NCBI GenBank assembly: GCA_016778765.1 | Contig: JADHOV010000007.1 | Span: 33,266 to 97,265 of the forward strand | DNA from: Paracoccaceae bacterium | GTDB lineage: Bacteria; Pseudomonadota; Alphaproteobacteria; Rhodobacterales; Rhodobacteraceae | Direction of reading: 5' to 3' | Length of the DNA stretch: 64,000 bases | Shown: in pieces, positions 19,171 through 29,418 of the stretch | Layout of the letters: every line of letters begins with the position of its first letter | Position numbering within the stretch: the first letter of the stretch is position 1 | The notes under the pieces: model-generated | The model's input: only the letters and a program-made list of their open reading frames with translations | Databases searched by the model: none | Told to the model about the DNA's origin: nothing | Translations under genes and position numbers: made by a program

Positions 19171-20416
19171 CGGCACCATCCCCGCTGACCAAATATTTAA
19201 AGCTGGTCAATTGGGCCGCACCAACGGGCCCACGAGCATGCATTTTTCCGGTCGCGATGCCAATCTCTGCCCCCATGCCAAATTCGCCTCCATCGGCGAA
19301 TTGCGTCGACGCGTTATGCATCAAAATCGCGCTATCAACCTGTGCAAAGAACCTTTGTTTGGCGGTGTTATCCTCGGTCATAATGCAATCGGTATGGTCC
19401 GAGCCAAATTGGCGAATATGAGCAATCGCAGCTTCCATATTGACAACTGATTTGGCGGCAATTGTGCTGGAAAGATATTCTTTACCCCAATCCTCTGCGC
19501 TTGCGGCTTGCGTTCCGGAAAACCCATCAATGCCGGCGCCAGCGCGCACCTCAACCCCTGCCTGAATGAGCGCTTGAACAACCTCAAACCCAATGGTGTC
19601 TACCACATCCTGATGGATCAACAGGCATTCCGCAGCCCCGCAAATACCCGTGCGGCGGGTTTTCGAATTCAACACGACATTCAGCGTTTTGGCCAAATCA
19701 GCTGCCGCATCGATATAAATGTGCACGATACCTTCAAGGTGGGCGAAAACCGGCACGCGGGCCTCGCGTTTCACCAAACCAACCAGGCTCTTGCCACCCC
19801 TTGGCACCACGACATCAATATAATCGGTCATGGTTAATAAAGCAGCCACCGCCGCCCGATCGCGCGTTGGTACGGTTTGTATTGCCTCTTTAGGCAACCC
19901 GGCCGCAACCAAACCCTGGGTCAAACACGCATGGACCGCCGCGGTGCTGTGATGGCTTTCCGAGCCACCACGTAAAATCACCGCATTGCCAGACTTCAAA
20001 CACAAAGCGCCCGCATCCGCCGTTACATTCGGGCGGCTTTCATAAATCACCCCTATCACGCCAAGCGGCGTTGCCACTTTTTGGATAGATAAGCCGTTCG
20101 GGCGCTCCCATTCTTCCAAGATGCGCCCAACAGGATCTTCTTGCTGCGCCACAGCGCGAAGCCCCTCGGCCATTGCCTCGATGCGCGCAGGATCCAACAT
20201 CAAACGATCAAGCATCGCGTCAGACAACCCCTTATCGCGCCCATAGACGAGATCCAGTTTATTGGCTTCTATAATTTCCGATTGCGCCACTATTACGGCA
20301 TCTGCTGCCGCCATCAGGGCCGCGGTTTTCTGCGCGGCGGGCGCATAGGCCAAACTGGCAGCAGCCGTTTTCGCGCGCCGCCCCAGATCTTGCATCATTT
20401 GCTGAACTTCACTCAT
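19160..20416 (-). CDS. proA: Gamma-glutamyl phosphate reductase
   Basis: ProA reduces gamma-glutamyl phosphate to glutamate semialdehyde with NADPH, the second step of proline synthesis. The 418 residues carry the expected cofactor and active-site regions: [43 protein letters not shown], the catalytic cysteine in [13 protein letters not shown] and the C-terminal [18 protein letters not shown]. It lies 15 bases after proB in an obgE-proB-proA operon read leftward. Confidence 0.97.
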   Translation of the reverse strand: MSEVQQMMQDLGRRAKTAAASLAYAPAAQKTAALMAAADAVIVAQSEIIEANKLDLVYGRDKGLSDAMLDRLMLDPARIEAMAEGLRAVAQQEDPVGRILEEWERPNGLSIQKVATPLGVIGVIYESRPNVTADAGALCLKSGNAVILRGGSESHHSTAAVHACLTQGLVAAGLPKEAIQTVPTRDRAAVAALLTMTDYIDVVVPRGGKSLVGLVKREARVPVFAHLEGIVHIYIDAAADLAKTLNVVLNSKTRRTGICGAAECLLIHQDVVDTIGFEVVQALIQAGVEVRAGAGIDGFSGTQAASAEDWGKEYLSSTIAAKSVVNMEAAIAHIRQFGSDHTDCIMTEDNTAKQRFFAQVDSAILMHNASTQFADGGEFGMGAEIGIATGKMHARGPVGAAQLTSFKYLVSGDGAVRR

Positions 20417-20431
20417 CGCTTGGTCCTTCTT

Positions 20432-21538
20432 TTAGACAGCCATATCGTTGCGGTGCACCAGCGCGGCGCGGGCAGGATACCCTAAAATAGCTTCAATTTC
20501 AGAGGTTTTCAAACCGATCAAAGCCGCCGCCTCTATCGAGGAATACGAGCTTATTCCAAGCGCTAAGGCAGCGCCATTGGCCAGCGTAATGGCCACGCAA
20601 TCGCCGCGCTGAAAACTGCCAGACACGCCAGAAACACCCGCTGGCAGCAAACTCTTTCCGCTTTCTAACGCCTTTTTTGCCCCCTCATCGATCACGATCT
20701 GCCCCAACGGTTTCATCGAGGCAATCCAGCGTTTTCGCGCCGATTGCGGATCCATTTGCGGTGCGAACCACGTGCCGGATTTGGCGGCGTCAAAGCTGGT
20801 CAGCGGATGATCCACAAAGCCTGCCGCAATCAGCATCGCGCAGCCTGAACCTGTTGCGGTTTTAGCGGCCATCAGCTTGGTTTTCATGCCACCTTTGGAC
20901 AGGCCAGAGGTGCCCTCGCCTGCCATCTCTTCAATTTGCGGCGTGATCTCTTTCACCATTTCAAAGCGCCTCGCCGATGGATCACGCTGCGGGTTGGCCG
21001 AATAAAACCCATCTACATCGGAGAGCAAAACCAATTGATCCGCACCCACCGTAACCGCCACTTGCGCGGCCAGTCGATCATTATCACCATAGCGAATTTC
21101 ATCAGTTGCCACGGTATCGTTTTCATTCACGATGGGCACAACGCCTAAGCTGAGCAGAGTTTCCAACGTTGCGCGTGAGTTCAAATAACGCCGTCGGTCA
21201 GCGCTATCTTCTAAGGTGACCAAAATTTGGGCTGTGGTTATGCCATGCGGGCCCAATACCTCTTCATAAGCGCGGGCCAGTTGAATTTGCCCCACAGCGG
21301 CGGCCGCCTGCGATTGCTCAAGTGCAACATCCCCTGCCGACAACCCCAAGACTTTGCGCCCCAAGGCGATCGAACCAGAGGACACCAAAACCACATCACA
21401 GCCCCGGGCCTTGAACGCAGCAACATCTGCTGCCAATGATTTGAGCCACGCGCTGCGCAAAGAGCCCGTTGTTGGATCCACCAACAAAGCCGATCCAATT
21501 TTAACCACAATGCGTTTTGCAGCGCTTAGGGACGCCAT
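20432..21538 (-). CDS. proB: Glutamate 5-kinase
   Basis: ProB phosphorylates glutamate to gamma-glutamyl phosphate and is the feedback-controlled first step of proline synthesis. An amino acid kinase domain covers residues 1-260 ([56 protein letters not shown]) and a C-terminal PUA domain the last 90 residues, including [15 protein letters not shown]. The length of 368 is usual for the PUA-containing form. Its start overlaps the end of obgE by 13 bases. Confidence 0.97.
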   Translation of the reverse strand: MASLSAAKRIVVKIGSALLVDPTTGSLRSAWLKSLAADVAAFKARGCDVVLVSSGSIALGRKVLGLSAGDVALEQSQAAAAVGQIQLARAYEEVLGPHGITTAQILVTLEDSADRRRYLNSRATLETLLSLGVVPIVNENDTVATDEIRYGDNDRLAAQVAVTVGADQLVLLSDVDGFYSANPQRDPSARRFEMVKEITPQIEEMAGEGTSGLSKGGMKTKLMAAKTATGSGCAMLIAAGFVDHPLTSFDAAKSGTWFAPQMDPQSARKRWIASMKPLGQIVIDEGAKKALESGKSLLPAGVSGVSGSFQRGDCVAITLANGAALALGISSYSSIEAAALIGLKTSEIEAILGYPARAALVHRNDMAV

Positions 21539-22563
21539 TCCAAATCTTCCTGTTCCACTCTTGTTTCTTGCTTGCGCCCAGTGTCAATTTGATGGCGCAA
21601 GACACGCAACACCGCCTCAACCCCCTCGCGGCTGACGCCCGACATTAAAAACACAGGTCCGCCAGCAATTGCTTCCAGCTCAGCTTTGAAAAACGCGCGC
21701 TCTTCGTTATCCAACGCGTCAACCTTATTCAGCACGGTCACTCTCGGTTTTTGCGCCAAAGCTCCGCCATATGCCTCAAGTTCATCTATGATCGTTTTGT
21801 AATCATTTAAAAAATCACCCGAGGTCCCATCGACCAAATGCAAAAGAACCGCGCAGCGTTCCACATGCCCAAGGAACAAATCCCCCAAACCACGCCCCTC
21901 ATGTGCGCCGGCAATCAGACCTGGAATATCGGCCACAACGAACTCGGTATTATCAATCCCAACAACCCCAAGGTTTGGATAGAGCGTGGTGAACGGATAA
22001 TCTGCGATTTTGGGCCGCGCGTTCGATGTGGCCGCCAAAAAGGTTGACTTGCCTGCATTGGGCAGGCCCAAAAGGCCTGCATCGGCTATTAGCTTCAACC
22101 GTAACCAGATTGTGCGCTCAATCCCTTCTTGCCCGGGATTGGCGCGGCGCGGCGCTTGGTTGGTTGAGGATTTGAAATGCAGGTTTCCAAAACCGCCATT
22201 GCCGCCTTTGGCCAAGACAACCCGGTCCCCCACTTCGGTAAGATCCGCAATTACCGTTTCTTGATCTTCATCCAAAATTTCCGTGCCGGCAGGCACCCGC
22301 AGCAGGATATCATCGCCCGATGCCCCCGAGCGTTGTTGCCCCATGCCAGCGCCGCCATTATTGGCAAAGAAATGCTGCTGATAACGAAAATCGATCAAGG
22401 TGTTCAGCCCGTCAACCGCCTCGGCAATCACGGAGCCGCCTTTGCCCCCATCACCGCCATCAGGCCCGCCATATTCGATATATTTTTCCCGCCGGAAGCT
22501 TACGCAGCCACCGCCACCCGAGCCAGAGCGGATATAGACTTTCGTCAGATCTAGAAATTTCAT
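21526..22563 (-). CDS. obgE: GTPase ObgE/CgtA
   Basis: Essential GTPase acting in large ribosomal subunit assembly and stress signalling. The N-terminal Obg fold (1-158) is glycine rich, with [17 protein letters not shown] and [13 protein letters not shown]. The G domain shows G1 [11 protein letters not shown]3 [18 protein letters not shown]4 NKVD and a late G5 FLMSGVS. At 345 residues it lacks the C-terminal OCT domain, as is common in alphaproteobacteria. It heads obgE-proB-proA; upstream genes for L21 and L27, its frequent partners, are 1.9 kb away. Confidence 0.97.
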   Translation of the reverse strand: MKFLDLTKVYIRSGSGGGGCVSFRREKYIEYGGPDGGDGGKGGSVIAEAVDGLNTLIDFRYQQHFFANNGGAGMGQQRSGASGDDILLRVPAGTEILDEDQETVIADLTEVGDRVVLAKGGNGGFGNLHFKSSTNQAPRRANPGQEGIERTIWLRLKLIADAGLLGLPNAGKSTFLAATSNARPKIADYPFTTLYPNLGVVGIDNTEFVVADIPGLIAGAHEGRGLGDLFLGHVERCAVLLHLVDGTSGDFLNDYKTIIDELEAYGGALAQKPRVTVLNKVDALDNEERAFFKAELEAIAGGPVFLMSGVSREGVEAVLRVLRHQIDTGRKQETRVEQEDLEWRP

Positions 22564-22574
22564 GTTCCGGGTCC

Positions 22575-23624
22575 TTATGCGGGTCGCATAAGGCGATATC
22601 GGGTTATGGGCGCAGGCTCAAGCCTTGCCGCCGATTTTCCCATTTCGCTGGGATGTGACTGCACCGGTATTGGCATAAAACCCGCTTTTTGTAACACGCG
22701 CCCCGAGCCGGGATTATCCTTAAAATGCTCTACAGTGATGGCCTCAAGCGGATAGCGCCGGAATAAAAAGGCACAAAAGGCATTTACTGCCTCGCTCATT
22801 AGGCCCTGCCCCCACTGCTTTGGATTTATCGCATATACAAGATATGCCGTAACCGGCGCGGCCAAAGGGGCCGCGCGAAAGCCGATCATTCCGATCACGT
22901 TCTGGGTTTTATCCGCAAGCGCAAACATTCCATTCCACGCGCCTTTCCAGCGCGCCGCCTCAATAAACCGCCCCACGAAGCCGCGCGGCAAAGGATGTGG
23001 AACAATCGCGAGGTTCCGTGCAACTTGCTTTTGAACAAGGCAGCCAAACAACGCAACTTGATGTACTTGGGCAAGCGGAAAGATTTGCAACCGCTGCGTT
23101 TCGATAAAAACAGGGTTTAAAAAATGCCATTGATCAGGGGTCAGCGCCATCGGTTGCAACGGAACCGATTGGCGCAAGGCTTTTGAATAGCTTGCAACCG
23201 GCGGACCATTTGGCGCAAAGCCATTTTTTACCAATACACGCATAGAGCGCTGGTTTTGCAATCGCACGCTTGCCAAGAGCGGGCTGGCATGCGGATCAGA
23301 AAAGTATTTTTTCAAAACCAAATCTGCCGCTTCAGTGATCAGGCCTTGGCCCCAAAAGGCCGGATCTAGCCAAAATCCAAAATTTGGATATTCTTCGATC
23401 AGACCGATAAAGTCTTCCTTCAGCGTGATCGCCCAAACCTGCCGATGTGGATTATCCTGCAGAAGATTGAGAAACCCTTTGGCATCACTTGCGGTATAAG
23501 GAAACGGCAAAACCGGCACCCAATAAGAGATGACCGGATCTGCAAGAATACGCACCATCTCGGCGCAATCCTTTGGCTCCAAAGGTTTTAAAACCAAACG
23601 GTTTCCGGTTAAACATATACCCAT
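22575..23624 (-). CDS. Double-domain GNAT N-acetyltransferase
   Basis: Two RimJ-like acetyltransferase domains in one 349-residue chain. The first (about 1-155) has [18 protein letters not shown], the acetyl-CoA loop [15 protein letters not shown] and [13 protein letters not shown]; the second (about 170-349) has [24 protein letters not shown] and [13 protein letters not shown]. The halves are clearly diverged, so the duplication is old. The substrate is unknown; relatives modify protein N-termini or small molecules. It ends 12 bases before obgE on the same strand, so it is probably the first gene of that operon. Confidence 0.85.
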   Translation of the reverse strand: MGICLTGNRLVLKPLEPKDCAEMVRILADPVISYWVPVLPFPYTASDAKGFLNLLQDNPHRQVWAITLKEDFIGLIEEYPNFGFWLDPAFWGQGLITEAADLVLKKYFSDPHASPLLASVRLQNQRSMRVLVKNGFAPNGPPVASYSKALRQSVPLQPMALTPDQWHFLNPVFIETQRLQIFPLAQVHQVALFGCLVQKQVARNLAIVPHPLPRGFVGRFIEAARWKGAWNGMFALADKTQNVIGMIGFRAAPLAAPVTAYLVYAINPKQWGQGLMSEAVNAFCAFLFRRYPLEAITVEHFKDNPGSGRVLQKAGFMPIPVQSHPSEMGKSAARLEPAPITRYRLMRPA

Positions 23625-23776
23625 CGCACAGCCTCAAACCAATTCAAACAAAGCACAAATAAAAAAGACGAGCTTCTCCGCAATACTAAAACCACTCAGA
23701 AAATCCAGCATTTGCGTTGATGGAAAAGGATATAAAAGCCTAACGCTTACTTCGATTTCAGGCTCTTTAGCCGCGG

Positions 23777-24376
23777 CTAGCCACCAAATAGTAGGGCATA
23801 ACCCACGAAACCAACGGTCAGCGCCGCCAGTGAACGCATGAGCCACCGCTCTGACCGCTGCCCCGCGATCAAGGTAGAAATACGATCTCCAAAAAAGGTC
23901 CAGACTGGATGGCAAATCAGCTGAATACCCATCAACGTTAACGCGATCCAAAAAGTTGCGTAAAAGCTTGGTGTTTCTGGTTCGACGAAATTGGTAAAGC
24001 CAGCCACGATCATCGCCCAAGCTTTAGGGTTCAGCGGATGTACCCATAAACCGGCGATAAAACCCGGCGCCGCCCCAGCGCCCCGGTTTGTGGATAAACG
24101 CATATTCGCCACCCGCCATGCGAGCCAAATAATATAAGCCGCCGAGATGAATTTAAGCGCCACAAACAAACCAGGCAAACTATCAGATAAGCGCATGACG
24201 CCAAACCCTATCGGCCAAATGATCAGCTGCTTGCCAAGCACCACGCCCGCCACAAACGGCAGGGCCGCGCGGAACCCATAGGCGGCTCCTGTGCTGAGCA
24301 TGGCCATATTCGCCGGGCCCGGCGTGGCAATTTGTGAGGCGGCAAAGGCCGCAAAGGCACCCAGAGAAACTGCCAT
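23777..24376 (-). CDS. LysE/RhtB-family amino acid exporter
   Basis: Inner membrane protein of 199 residues with about six hydrophobic segments and the LysE family start AAFAASQIATPGPANMAMLS. Further hydrophobic stretches follow, among them FVALKFISAAYIIWLAWR, and the family region GLWVHPLNPKAWAMIVAGF. Family members export amino acids or homoserine lactones; the substrate here is not predictable. The gene follows the rplU-rpmA terminator and is followed by 150 bases with no recognisable gene. Confidence 0.88.
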   Translation of the reverse strand: MAVSLGAFAAFAASQIATPGPANMAMLSTGAAYGFRAALPFVAGVVLGKQLIIWPIGFGVMRLSDSLPGLFVALKFISAAYIIWLAWRVANMRLSTNRGAGAAPGFIAGLWVHPLNPKAWAMIVAGFTNFVEPETPSFYATFWIALTLMGIQLICHPVWTFFGDRISTLIAGQRSERWLMRSLAALTVGFVGYALLFGG

Positions 24377-24408
24377 TTTTACCCTTCTAAACGCTTTAAG
24401 CTGAAACC

Positions 24409-24435
24409 AAAAAAGGGACCGGCCATGCCGATCCC
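24409..24435 (-). terminator. Rho-independent terminator of rplU-rpmA
   Basis: Reverse-strand hairpin with nine base pairs (GGGATCGGC pairing with GCCGGTCCC, one T-G wobble) and a three-base loop, followed at once by six T. It sits 30 bases after rpmA. Confidence 0.85.
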
Positions 24436-24465
24436 TAACGTTTCAAAATAAGGCGGCGATGCCGT

Positions 24466-24735
24466 TTATTCAGCCGCTTTTGCCGCGGGCAAAACAGAAA
24501 TAAACGTGCGGCCTTTGAACCCTTTATGAAAGGTCACATTGCCTTCCGTGGTTGCAAAAATTGTGTGATCCTTGCCTTCTCCAACGCCTTCACCCGGCCA
24601 CCATTTATTGCCGCGCTGACGCACGATGATATTGCCAGGGATCGCCAATTGACCACCGTAAAGTTTCACACCAAGGCGACGTCCGTCTGAGTCGCGACCG
24701 TTGCGGGATGAACCGCCTGCTTTTTTATGTGCCAT
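24466..24735 (-). CDS. rpmA: 50S ribosomal protein L27
   Basis: L27 reaches the peptidyl transferase centre of the ribosome with its N-terminal tail. The 89 residues start [18 protein letters not shown], the intact mature-type N-terminus without the cleaved extension found in firmicutes, and continue with the typical [15 protein letters not shown] Shine-Dalgarno is present. It follows rplU by 18 bases and is closed by a strong terminator. Confidence 0.98.
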   Translation of the reverse strand: MAHKKAGGSSRNGRDSDGRRLGVKLYGGQLAIPGNIIVRQRGNKWWPGEGVGEGKDHTIFATTEGNVTFHKGFKGRTFISVLPAAKAAE

Positions 24736-24753
24736 CTGATCGTGCTCCTTTTC

Positions 24754-25419
24754 TTATGCCAAATCTTTGGCTTGGGCGATCCAGCCCTCTTTTTCGATCT
24801 TGCCTTTCAACGACAGTTCGGCATCCACGGAGGCCACATCATCTGCGCTCCATGCTGCGATCTGTGCAAAGCTGGTGACCCCACCGGCAAGCAATTTCTT
24901 TTCAAGCGCGGGGCCAACGCCGGATAGTTTCTTCAAATCGTCGGCTGCTTGATCAGCTGCGGGTGCAGCGGCTTTCGCCGGTGCCGCTTTGGCTGGAGCC
25001 GCCTTGGCGGCTGCCTTTGCGGGCGCTTTTGCAGTTTTCGGGGCCGCAGTCGCCGCCGGTGCAGATCCTGCGCCTAAGGCCGCTTTTACGCCAGACTTGC
25101 CAGCGCCTGAGGCCAGAATTTCAGTGATCCGCAACAGCGTAAGCTGCTGGCGATGCCCTTTGGTGCGCTGCGAGCTGTGCTTCCGGCGGCGCTTCACAAA
25201 GTTAATCGTCTTGTCACCTTTGATCTGATCGACCACATCCGCTTGCACAGCAGCATCTGCCACCATAGGCGCCCCAACAACCGGGCTTTCGCCACCAATC
25301 ATCAGTATATCGTTAAATTGAACTGTTTCCCCAGCATCTGCAGCCAGTTTTTCAACGCGGAGCATATCGCCCGATTGAACTTTATACTGCTTACCACCGG
25401 TTTTAAGAACCGCAAACAT
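24754..25419 (-). CDS. rplU: 50S ribosomal protein L21 with C-terminal helix-hairpin-helix extension
   Basis: The first 105 residues are an ordinary L21, an early-assembly protein of the 50S subunit ([34 protein letters not shown]). They are followed by an Ala/Pro/Lys-rich linker of roughly 50 residues and then by about 60 residues with [19 protein letters not shown], a helix-hairpin-helix motif of the kind that binds nucleic acid. Total length 221, twice that of E. coli L21. There is no stop or start between the parts, so this is a true fusion. It heads the rplU-rpmA operon. Confidence 0.96.
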   Translation of the reverse strand: MFAVLKTGGKQYKVQSGDMLRVEKLAADAGETVQFNDILMIGGESPVVGAPMVADAAVQADVVDQIKGDKTINFVKRRRKHSSQRTKGHRQQLTLLRITEILASGAGKSGVKAALGAGSAPAATAAPKTAKAPAKAAAKAAPAKAAPAKAAAPAADQAADDLKKLSGVGPALEKKLLAGGVTSFAQIAAWSADDVASVDAELSLKGKIEKEGWIAQAKDLA

Positions 25420-25596
25420 ATAGTCTTCCTTTTATTGCCGCGTTCTTTGGCCTCCCTGTCGGGACGTTTTGGCTGGCAGCCACCTCGAACAGCGCGCCCG
25501 ATCAGGCGAATGTGAGATCAAATGCAAACGCATCCAACGAAGCCGCGCTTATTGAGCAGTTGTTGTGCAAAGTCAAGGCCCTTGCAGCGGGCTTTT

Positions 25597-26406
25597 CTAT
25601 AAATCCTTCGCCGAAAGCGCAGAGGCCGTAAATTGCCCCAGCTGCTGTGCGTTTTCAGTGGTTAATTTATTAAACGTGTCAAACAAGGCCGCGTTCAAGG
25701 CCATTCCCTCTGGCGATGTTTGAAACGCAAGATAAGCGGTTAGCTCATCATCGGAAAGCGGTGAATACGCCATATGCATATATCCCAAAAGCCACTCTTC
25801 AATTTCTTTGCTCAAGGCTTCTTGATCCGATTGCATCAATGTAAAAATTTGCCCCTGATCAAGCTTTAAAGCCTCGGCCTGTGAAAGGGCCTCGAGAAAG
25901 GCAAACCGCGCTTCGAACGCGCCGGCAAGGTTTTGTTTGACCCAATCCATCTCTTTGATCGCAGACCGCAAAAGCTGCGGCCGCCGTTTGCCCTGAGCTT
26001 CGGCCTCAAGCACTAGCTCGATCACATACTCTTCAATGGAAGGATCAGTGATCGCCCGACGCGCGCTTACCTCTAGCTGGCTTACCTGCACCCCCAAGTC
26101 GCTGTTGTAAAACGCAATGAGCCTATCAGCTGAGGTTGCAGGCAAGGCCTTTGCAAACATCGCCTTGACCCGCGAGGACAGGCTGTTTTTGTCATAAATC
26201 TTGGCAATCGAGGCCCCAAAGCCGCCCCTCGTAACGCCCTGCAGATAGGCGTCTGCGGTGGCGTTTGCATCGGCAAGCCCTTCTTCGCTGACAATCTCCA
26301 CCAGCTCATCTAAGTACAGCAATTGATAAAGCTGCTCAGAGGGCTGCGCAATCAGCGCCGCACAACTGCTCCAAAACAGCAATAAACTTATCCGAATGAT
26401 CCGCAT
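25597..26406 (-). CDS. Secreted DUF2059-like protein
   Basis: Predicted periplasmic protein of 269 residues. The first 20 residues (RIIRISLLLFWSSCAALI) form a signal peptide ending near AQP. The remainder is almost wholly helical and rich in Leu, Ala and Glu, with a final segment YLAFQTSPEGMALNAALFDT that resembles the DUF2059 family seen across proteobacteria. No enzymatic motif is visible. It stands alone, 180 bases downstream of the rplU start region. Confidence 0.7.
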   Translation of the reverse strand: MRIIRISLLLFWSSCAALIAQPSEQLYQLLYLDELVEIVSEEGLADANATADAYLQGVTRGGFGASIAKIYDKNSLSSRVKAMFAKALPATSADRLIAFYNSDLGVQVSQLEVSARRAITDPSIEEYVIELVLEAEAQGKRRPQLLRSAIKEMDWVKQNLAGAFEARFAFLEALSQAEALKLDQGQIFTLMQSDQEALSKEIEEWLLGYMHMAYSPLSDDELTAYLAFQTSPEGMALNAALFDTFNKLTTENAQQLGQFTASALSAKDL

Positions 26407-26734
26407 TTCAGCCCCCTTACCTCTAGATGAAAACTAATCTAATCGGCGCGAATGGCAATGCTTGCATATTCACAGATGTTAAAAGAGCATTTAAGTTCAG
26501 CCATCTTGAACCCCGCGCCACTGACCTGCTGCCGTGTTGGTTTGTTTTGCGTTACCAAACGAAAGCGATATCCGTGATATGATCTGCGCGCTGCCGCATT
26601 GCATGGCCTGGTTCAGAAATTTGCCGCGCTTTACAACTTGTAAAAAGCCACGATGCAAAATACTTCACTCCAGCGCCAAACCCTTCCTAAACAGTTTCTT
26701 TCAGCCGAGAGGTTGAACAGAAAAGAAAAGCCCA
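26407..26734. other. Intergenic region without recognisable gene
   Basis: About 330 bases between the divergent DUF2059 and dCTP deaminase genes. I find no convincing reading frame, tRNA or hairpin. Only the right end, described separately, looks like a promoter. A small RNA could not be excluded. Confidence 0.5.
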
Positions 26735-26763
26735 TTGAGCAGTGGTTCTTTGTGACATATTCT
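26735..26763 (+). promoter_or_regulatory. Candidate sigma-70 promoter of dcd
   Basis: TTGAGC (26735-26740) and TATTCT (26758-26763), each a 4/6 match, are separated by 17 bases and lie about 40 bases before the ATG at 26805. Confidence 0.5.
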
Positions 26764-26804
26764 GATTAAAGAGTTTGACTGAAAACCGCGTTGAAGGAAA
26801 TGAA

Positions 26805-27881
26805 ATGTCCGGTGTGCTAGCTTGTCAAGAAATTGCGGATTTGATTGAGCGGGGCCGGATTGCATCAGAGCCTGACATTATCCCTGCGCAGATCCAACCG
26901 GCAAGCCTTGATCTGCGGTTGGGAAACACTGCATGGCGGGTGCGCGCCTCTTTTTTGGCAGGAAAAGACGCCAAGGTTGAGCAGCGCCTGGCAGATTTTG
27001 AAATGCATAAAATAGATTTAAGCTCTGGCTATGTTTTGGAAAAGGGCTGCGTTTATGTGGTGCCGTTAATGGAGCGGTTGAACCTGCCCCAAGACGTGCA
27101 AGCCGTCACCAACGCCAAAAGCTCGACCGGCCGCCTTGATCTGTTAACGCGCGTGATCACCGACCAAGGCACCGAATTTGACCGTGTACCCGCGGGATAT
27201 CAAGGCCAGCTTTACGCCGAAATTTGCCCTAGATCGTTTTCCGTCTTGGTGCGCCCCGGAATGCGCTTGAACCAAATCAGATTTCGAAGCGGCCAGGCTA
27301 TTCTATCGGATAGCGAGTTGCTGGAGCTCCATCAGGCTGAAACATTGGTGAATGGTCCAGCGATCATAGATGATGGGTTAGGGTTTTCGGTTGACTTAAA
27401 ACCGCGTCAGGGCAGTTTGGTCGGATATCGTGCCAAGCCGCATACAGGCGTGATCGATTTGGAACAGATCGGGGCCTATGAGCCGGCAGATTTTTGGGAA
27501 GAATTACACAGCCGCAACGGACAAATTATTTTGGATCCCGGCGCGTTTTACATTCTTGTCAGCCAAGAAGCGGTTCATATCCCGCCTGATTATGCCGCCG
27601 AAATGGCCCCGTTTCTGGCCATGGTGGGCGAATTTCGGGTGCATTATGCGGGGTTTTTCGATCCGGGCTTTGGCCATGACGCAGCCGGTGGCGGCGGCTC
27701 GCGGGGCGTTTTAGAAGTGCGCTGCCATGAGGCCCCGTTTGTGCTTGAACATGGGCAAATCGTGGGGCGGTTGATTTACGAAAGAATGCGCGCTCGGCCC
27801 AGTCAGATTTATGGTGCCGGCATTGCGTCGAATTACCAGGGCCAAGGGTTGAAACTTTCCAAACATTTCAAAGCCGCTTGA
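26805..27881 (+). CDS. dcd: dCTP deaminase, double-domain form
   Basis: Deaminates dCTP to dUTP, the main source of dUMP for thymidylate. This is the long 358-residue alphaproteobacterial form in which the dUTPase-like fold is duplicated. The first half holds the usual active-site strands AKSSTGRLDLLTRVITDQG and LYAEICPRSFSVLVRPGMRL; the second half (from about residue 190) has GFFDPGFGHD and a C-terminal YERMRARPSQIYG. The start at 26805 has AAGGAA seven bases upstream; an upstream TTG-initiated reading from 26775 adds ten unconserved residues. Confidence 0.93.
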   Translation: MSGVLACQEIADLIERGRIASEPDIIPAQIQPASLDLRLGNTAWRVRASFLAGKDAKVEQRLADFEMHKIDLSSGYVLEKGCVYVVPLMERLNLPQDVQAVTNAKSSTGRLDLLTRVITDQGTEFDRVPAGYQGQLYAEICPRSFSVLVRPGMRLNQIRFRSGQAILSDSELLELHQAETLVNGPAIIDDGLGFSVDLKPRQGSLVGYRAKPHTGVIDLEQIGAYEPADFWEELHSRNGQIILDPGAFYILVSQEAVHIPPDYAAEMAPFLAMVGEFRVHYAGFFDPGFGHDAAGGGGSRGVLEVRCHEAPFVLEHGQIVGRLIYERMRARPSQIYGAGIASNYQGQGLKLSKHFKAA

Positions 27882-27889
27882 CCGGCGAA

Positions 27890-28561
27890 TTACTCTTCCT
27901 CGAATAATTCGCTTTGCTCTTGGGGCTCTTCGCTCACCTCATACTCATCCTCTGACGGAGCAGATGGATCGAGCCCTATGCCCGGCCGGCTTTCGAGCAA
28001 TCCGGCGGCGCGCAATTCTTTAAGTCCGGGCAGGTCACGGGCGCTTTCCAAACCAAAATGATCGAGGAAATGCGGCGTCACCACGAATGTGGTTGGACGG
28101 CCCGGCGTCATGCGCCGACGCCCAAATCGAATCCACTCCATTTCGAGCAATTGATCAACCGTGCCCCGCGAAACGCTGACACCGCGAATTTCTTCGATTT
28201 CCGCCCGTGTGACAGGTTGATGATAGGATATAATCGCTAAAGTTTCGATCGCTGCGCGGCTCAGCTTGCGGGTTTCAACGGTTTCTTTTTGCATCAAAAA
28301 ACCAAGATCAGCGGCGGTGCGAATGGCCCAGGCTTCGCCAATTTTGACAACATGAACCCCGCGCCCCTCGTAGCGTTTTCTTATCCGAAGCAAAGCCTCG
28401 GCAGAATCGCAACCATGGGGCATGCGATCATTCAGTTGTTTCACCGTAATTGGCTCTGCACTGGCAAATAAAATAGCCTCAACCATCCGCTCTTGCTCGC
28501 CCATCGGGGGGGCCTCGAACAAACTTTCTGAAGGGCGGTCATCACTTAGATCAGAGGTCAT
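27890..28561 (-). CDS. scpB: Segregation and condensation protein ScpB
   Basis: ScpB and ScpA bridge the SMC dimer in the bacterial condensin that organises the chromosome. The 223 residues contain two winged-helix domains with the ScpB markers MVEAILFASAEPITVKQL, RAAIETLAIISYHQPVTRAE and EIRGVSVSRGTVDQLLEM. The C-terminal 30 residues are strongly acidic. The first 11 bases overlap the end of scpA. The gene converges with dcd, eight bases apart. Confidence 0.95.
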   Translation of the reverse strand: MTSDLSDDRPSESLFEAPPMGEQERMVEAILFASAEPITVKQLNDRMPHGCDSAEALLRIRKRYEGRGVHVVKIGEAWAIRTAADLGFLMQKETVETRKLSRAAIETLAIISYHQPVTRAEIEEIRGVSVSRGTVDQLLEMEWIRFGRRRMTPGRPTTFVVTPHFLDHFGLESARDLPGLKELRAAGLLESRPGIGLDPSAPSEDEYEVSEEPQEQSELFEEE

Positions 28562-29354
28562 TTACAGCTCCGTCTTTCTTTCTTAATTCAATCGCGGCAA
28601 AATTCTCTTCTTGCCGAATTTCAACATGGCCGGCCTTGGCCAGTTCGAGCGTGGCCGCAAATGTTGCGGCAGTGGCGGCGCGCCGGCGCTGAGGGTCAGC
28701 CAGCCAATCATTCGGGATATAACTGGCGATATCCGTCCATTTTGCCGCGTATCCGATCAGACCATGCATGCGTTCCAGCGCCTCTTCCATCGTGAACACG
28801 TTGTTGCGATCCATCAGAAAGGGGCGGAATTCATCGCGCGTGCGGATTCGCGAATAGGCTTGCATCAAATCCAATAAGGTTGCAGTATAATTCACTTTTT
28901 TAACGCGCTCTACGGTCTCAGGCAGGCCGCGCACAAAAAAATCGCGGCCCTTTTGATCTCGTGCCATCAAGCGCGCTGCCGCGTCTCGCATGGCTTGCAA
29001 ACGCTCCAATTGAAAGGCCAGATGCGCGGCAAGCTCTTCCCCGCTGGGGGCTTCATCCGAAGGGTCAGGCGGCAGTAAGAGCCGCGATTTCAAGAAGGCC
29101 AGCCAAGCCGCCATCACAAGATAATCGGCCGCCAATTCCAAACGCAATTTTTTGGCCCGCTCGACAAAGGCCAGATATTGCCGCGCCAAAGTCAAAATGG
29201 AGATTTTCATCAAATCGACTTTCTGCGAGCGCGACAGCGTCAACAATAAATCCAACGGCCCTTCAAACCCATCCACATCCACGATCAAAGCTTCCGCGGC
29301 GAGGCGGTCTTCAACCGAAAGCGTGGCGTCACTTTGAGAGAATAGGTTTTGCAT
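28551..29354 (-). CDS. scpA: Segregation and condensation protein ScpA
   Basis: Kleisin subunit of the SMC-ScpAB condensin. The 267 residues open with a short tail and then FEGPLDLLLTLSRSQKVDLM, the hallmark of ScpA, followed by AADYLVMAAWLAFLKSRLLL; the C-terminal winged helix includes RTRDEFRPFLMD. It overlaps scpB by 11 bases and lies 64 bases after nagZ on the same strand, an arrangement common in alphaproteobacteria. Confidence 0.96.
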   Translation of the reverse strand: MQNLFSQSDATLSVEDRLAAEALIVDVDGFEGPLDLLLTLSRSQKVDLMKISILTLARQYLAFVERAKKLRLELAADYLVMAAWLAFLKSRLLLPPDPSDEAPSGEELAAHLAFQLERLQAMRDAAARLMARDQKGRDFFVRGLPETVERVKKVNYTATLLDLMQAYSRIRTRDEFRPFLMDRNNVFTMEEALERMHGLIGYAAKWTDIASYIPNDWLADPQRRRAATAATFAATLELAKAGHVEIRQEENFAAIELRKKDGAVNDL

Positions 29355-29418
29355 AAAGATCCTGCTATCTTGCGCTCACACGCTGCGCATTGGCGGCGGT
29401 GATGTCAACCATCCTTGG

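Noticed and set aside
23634..24020. Reverse frame of 128 codons overlapping the LysE-type gene
   Set aside because: Overlaps the exporter out of frame over most of its length; the part outside has no conserved features, so 23625-23776 is left without a gene.
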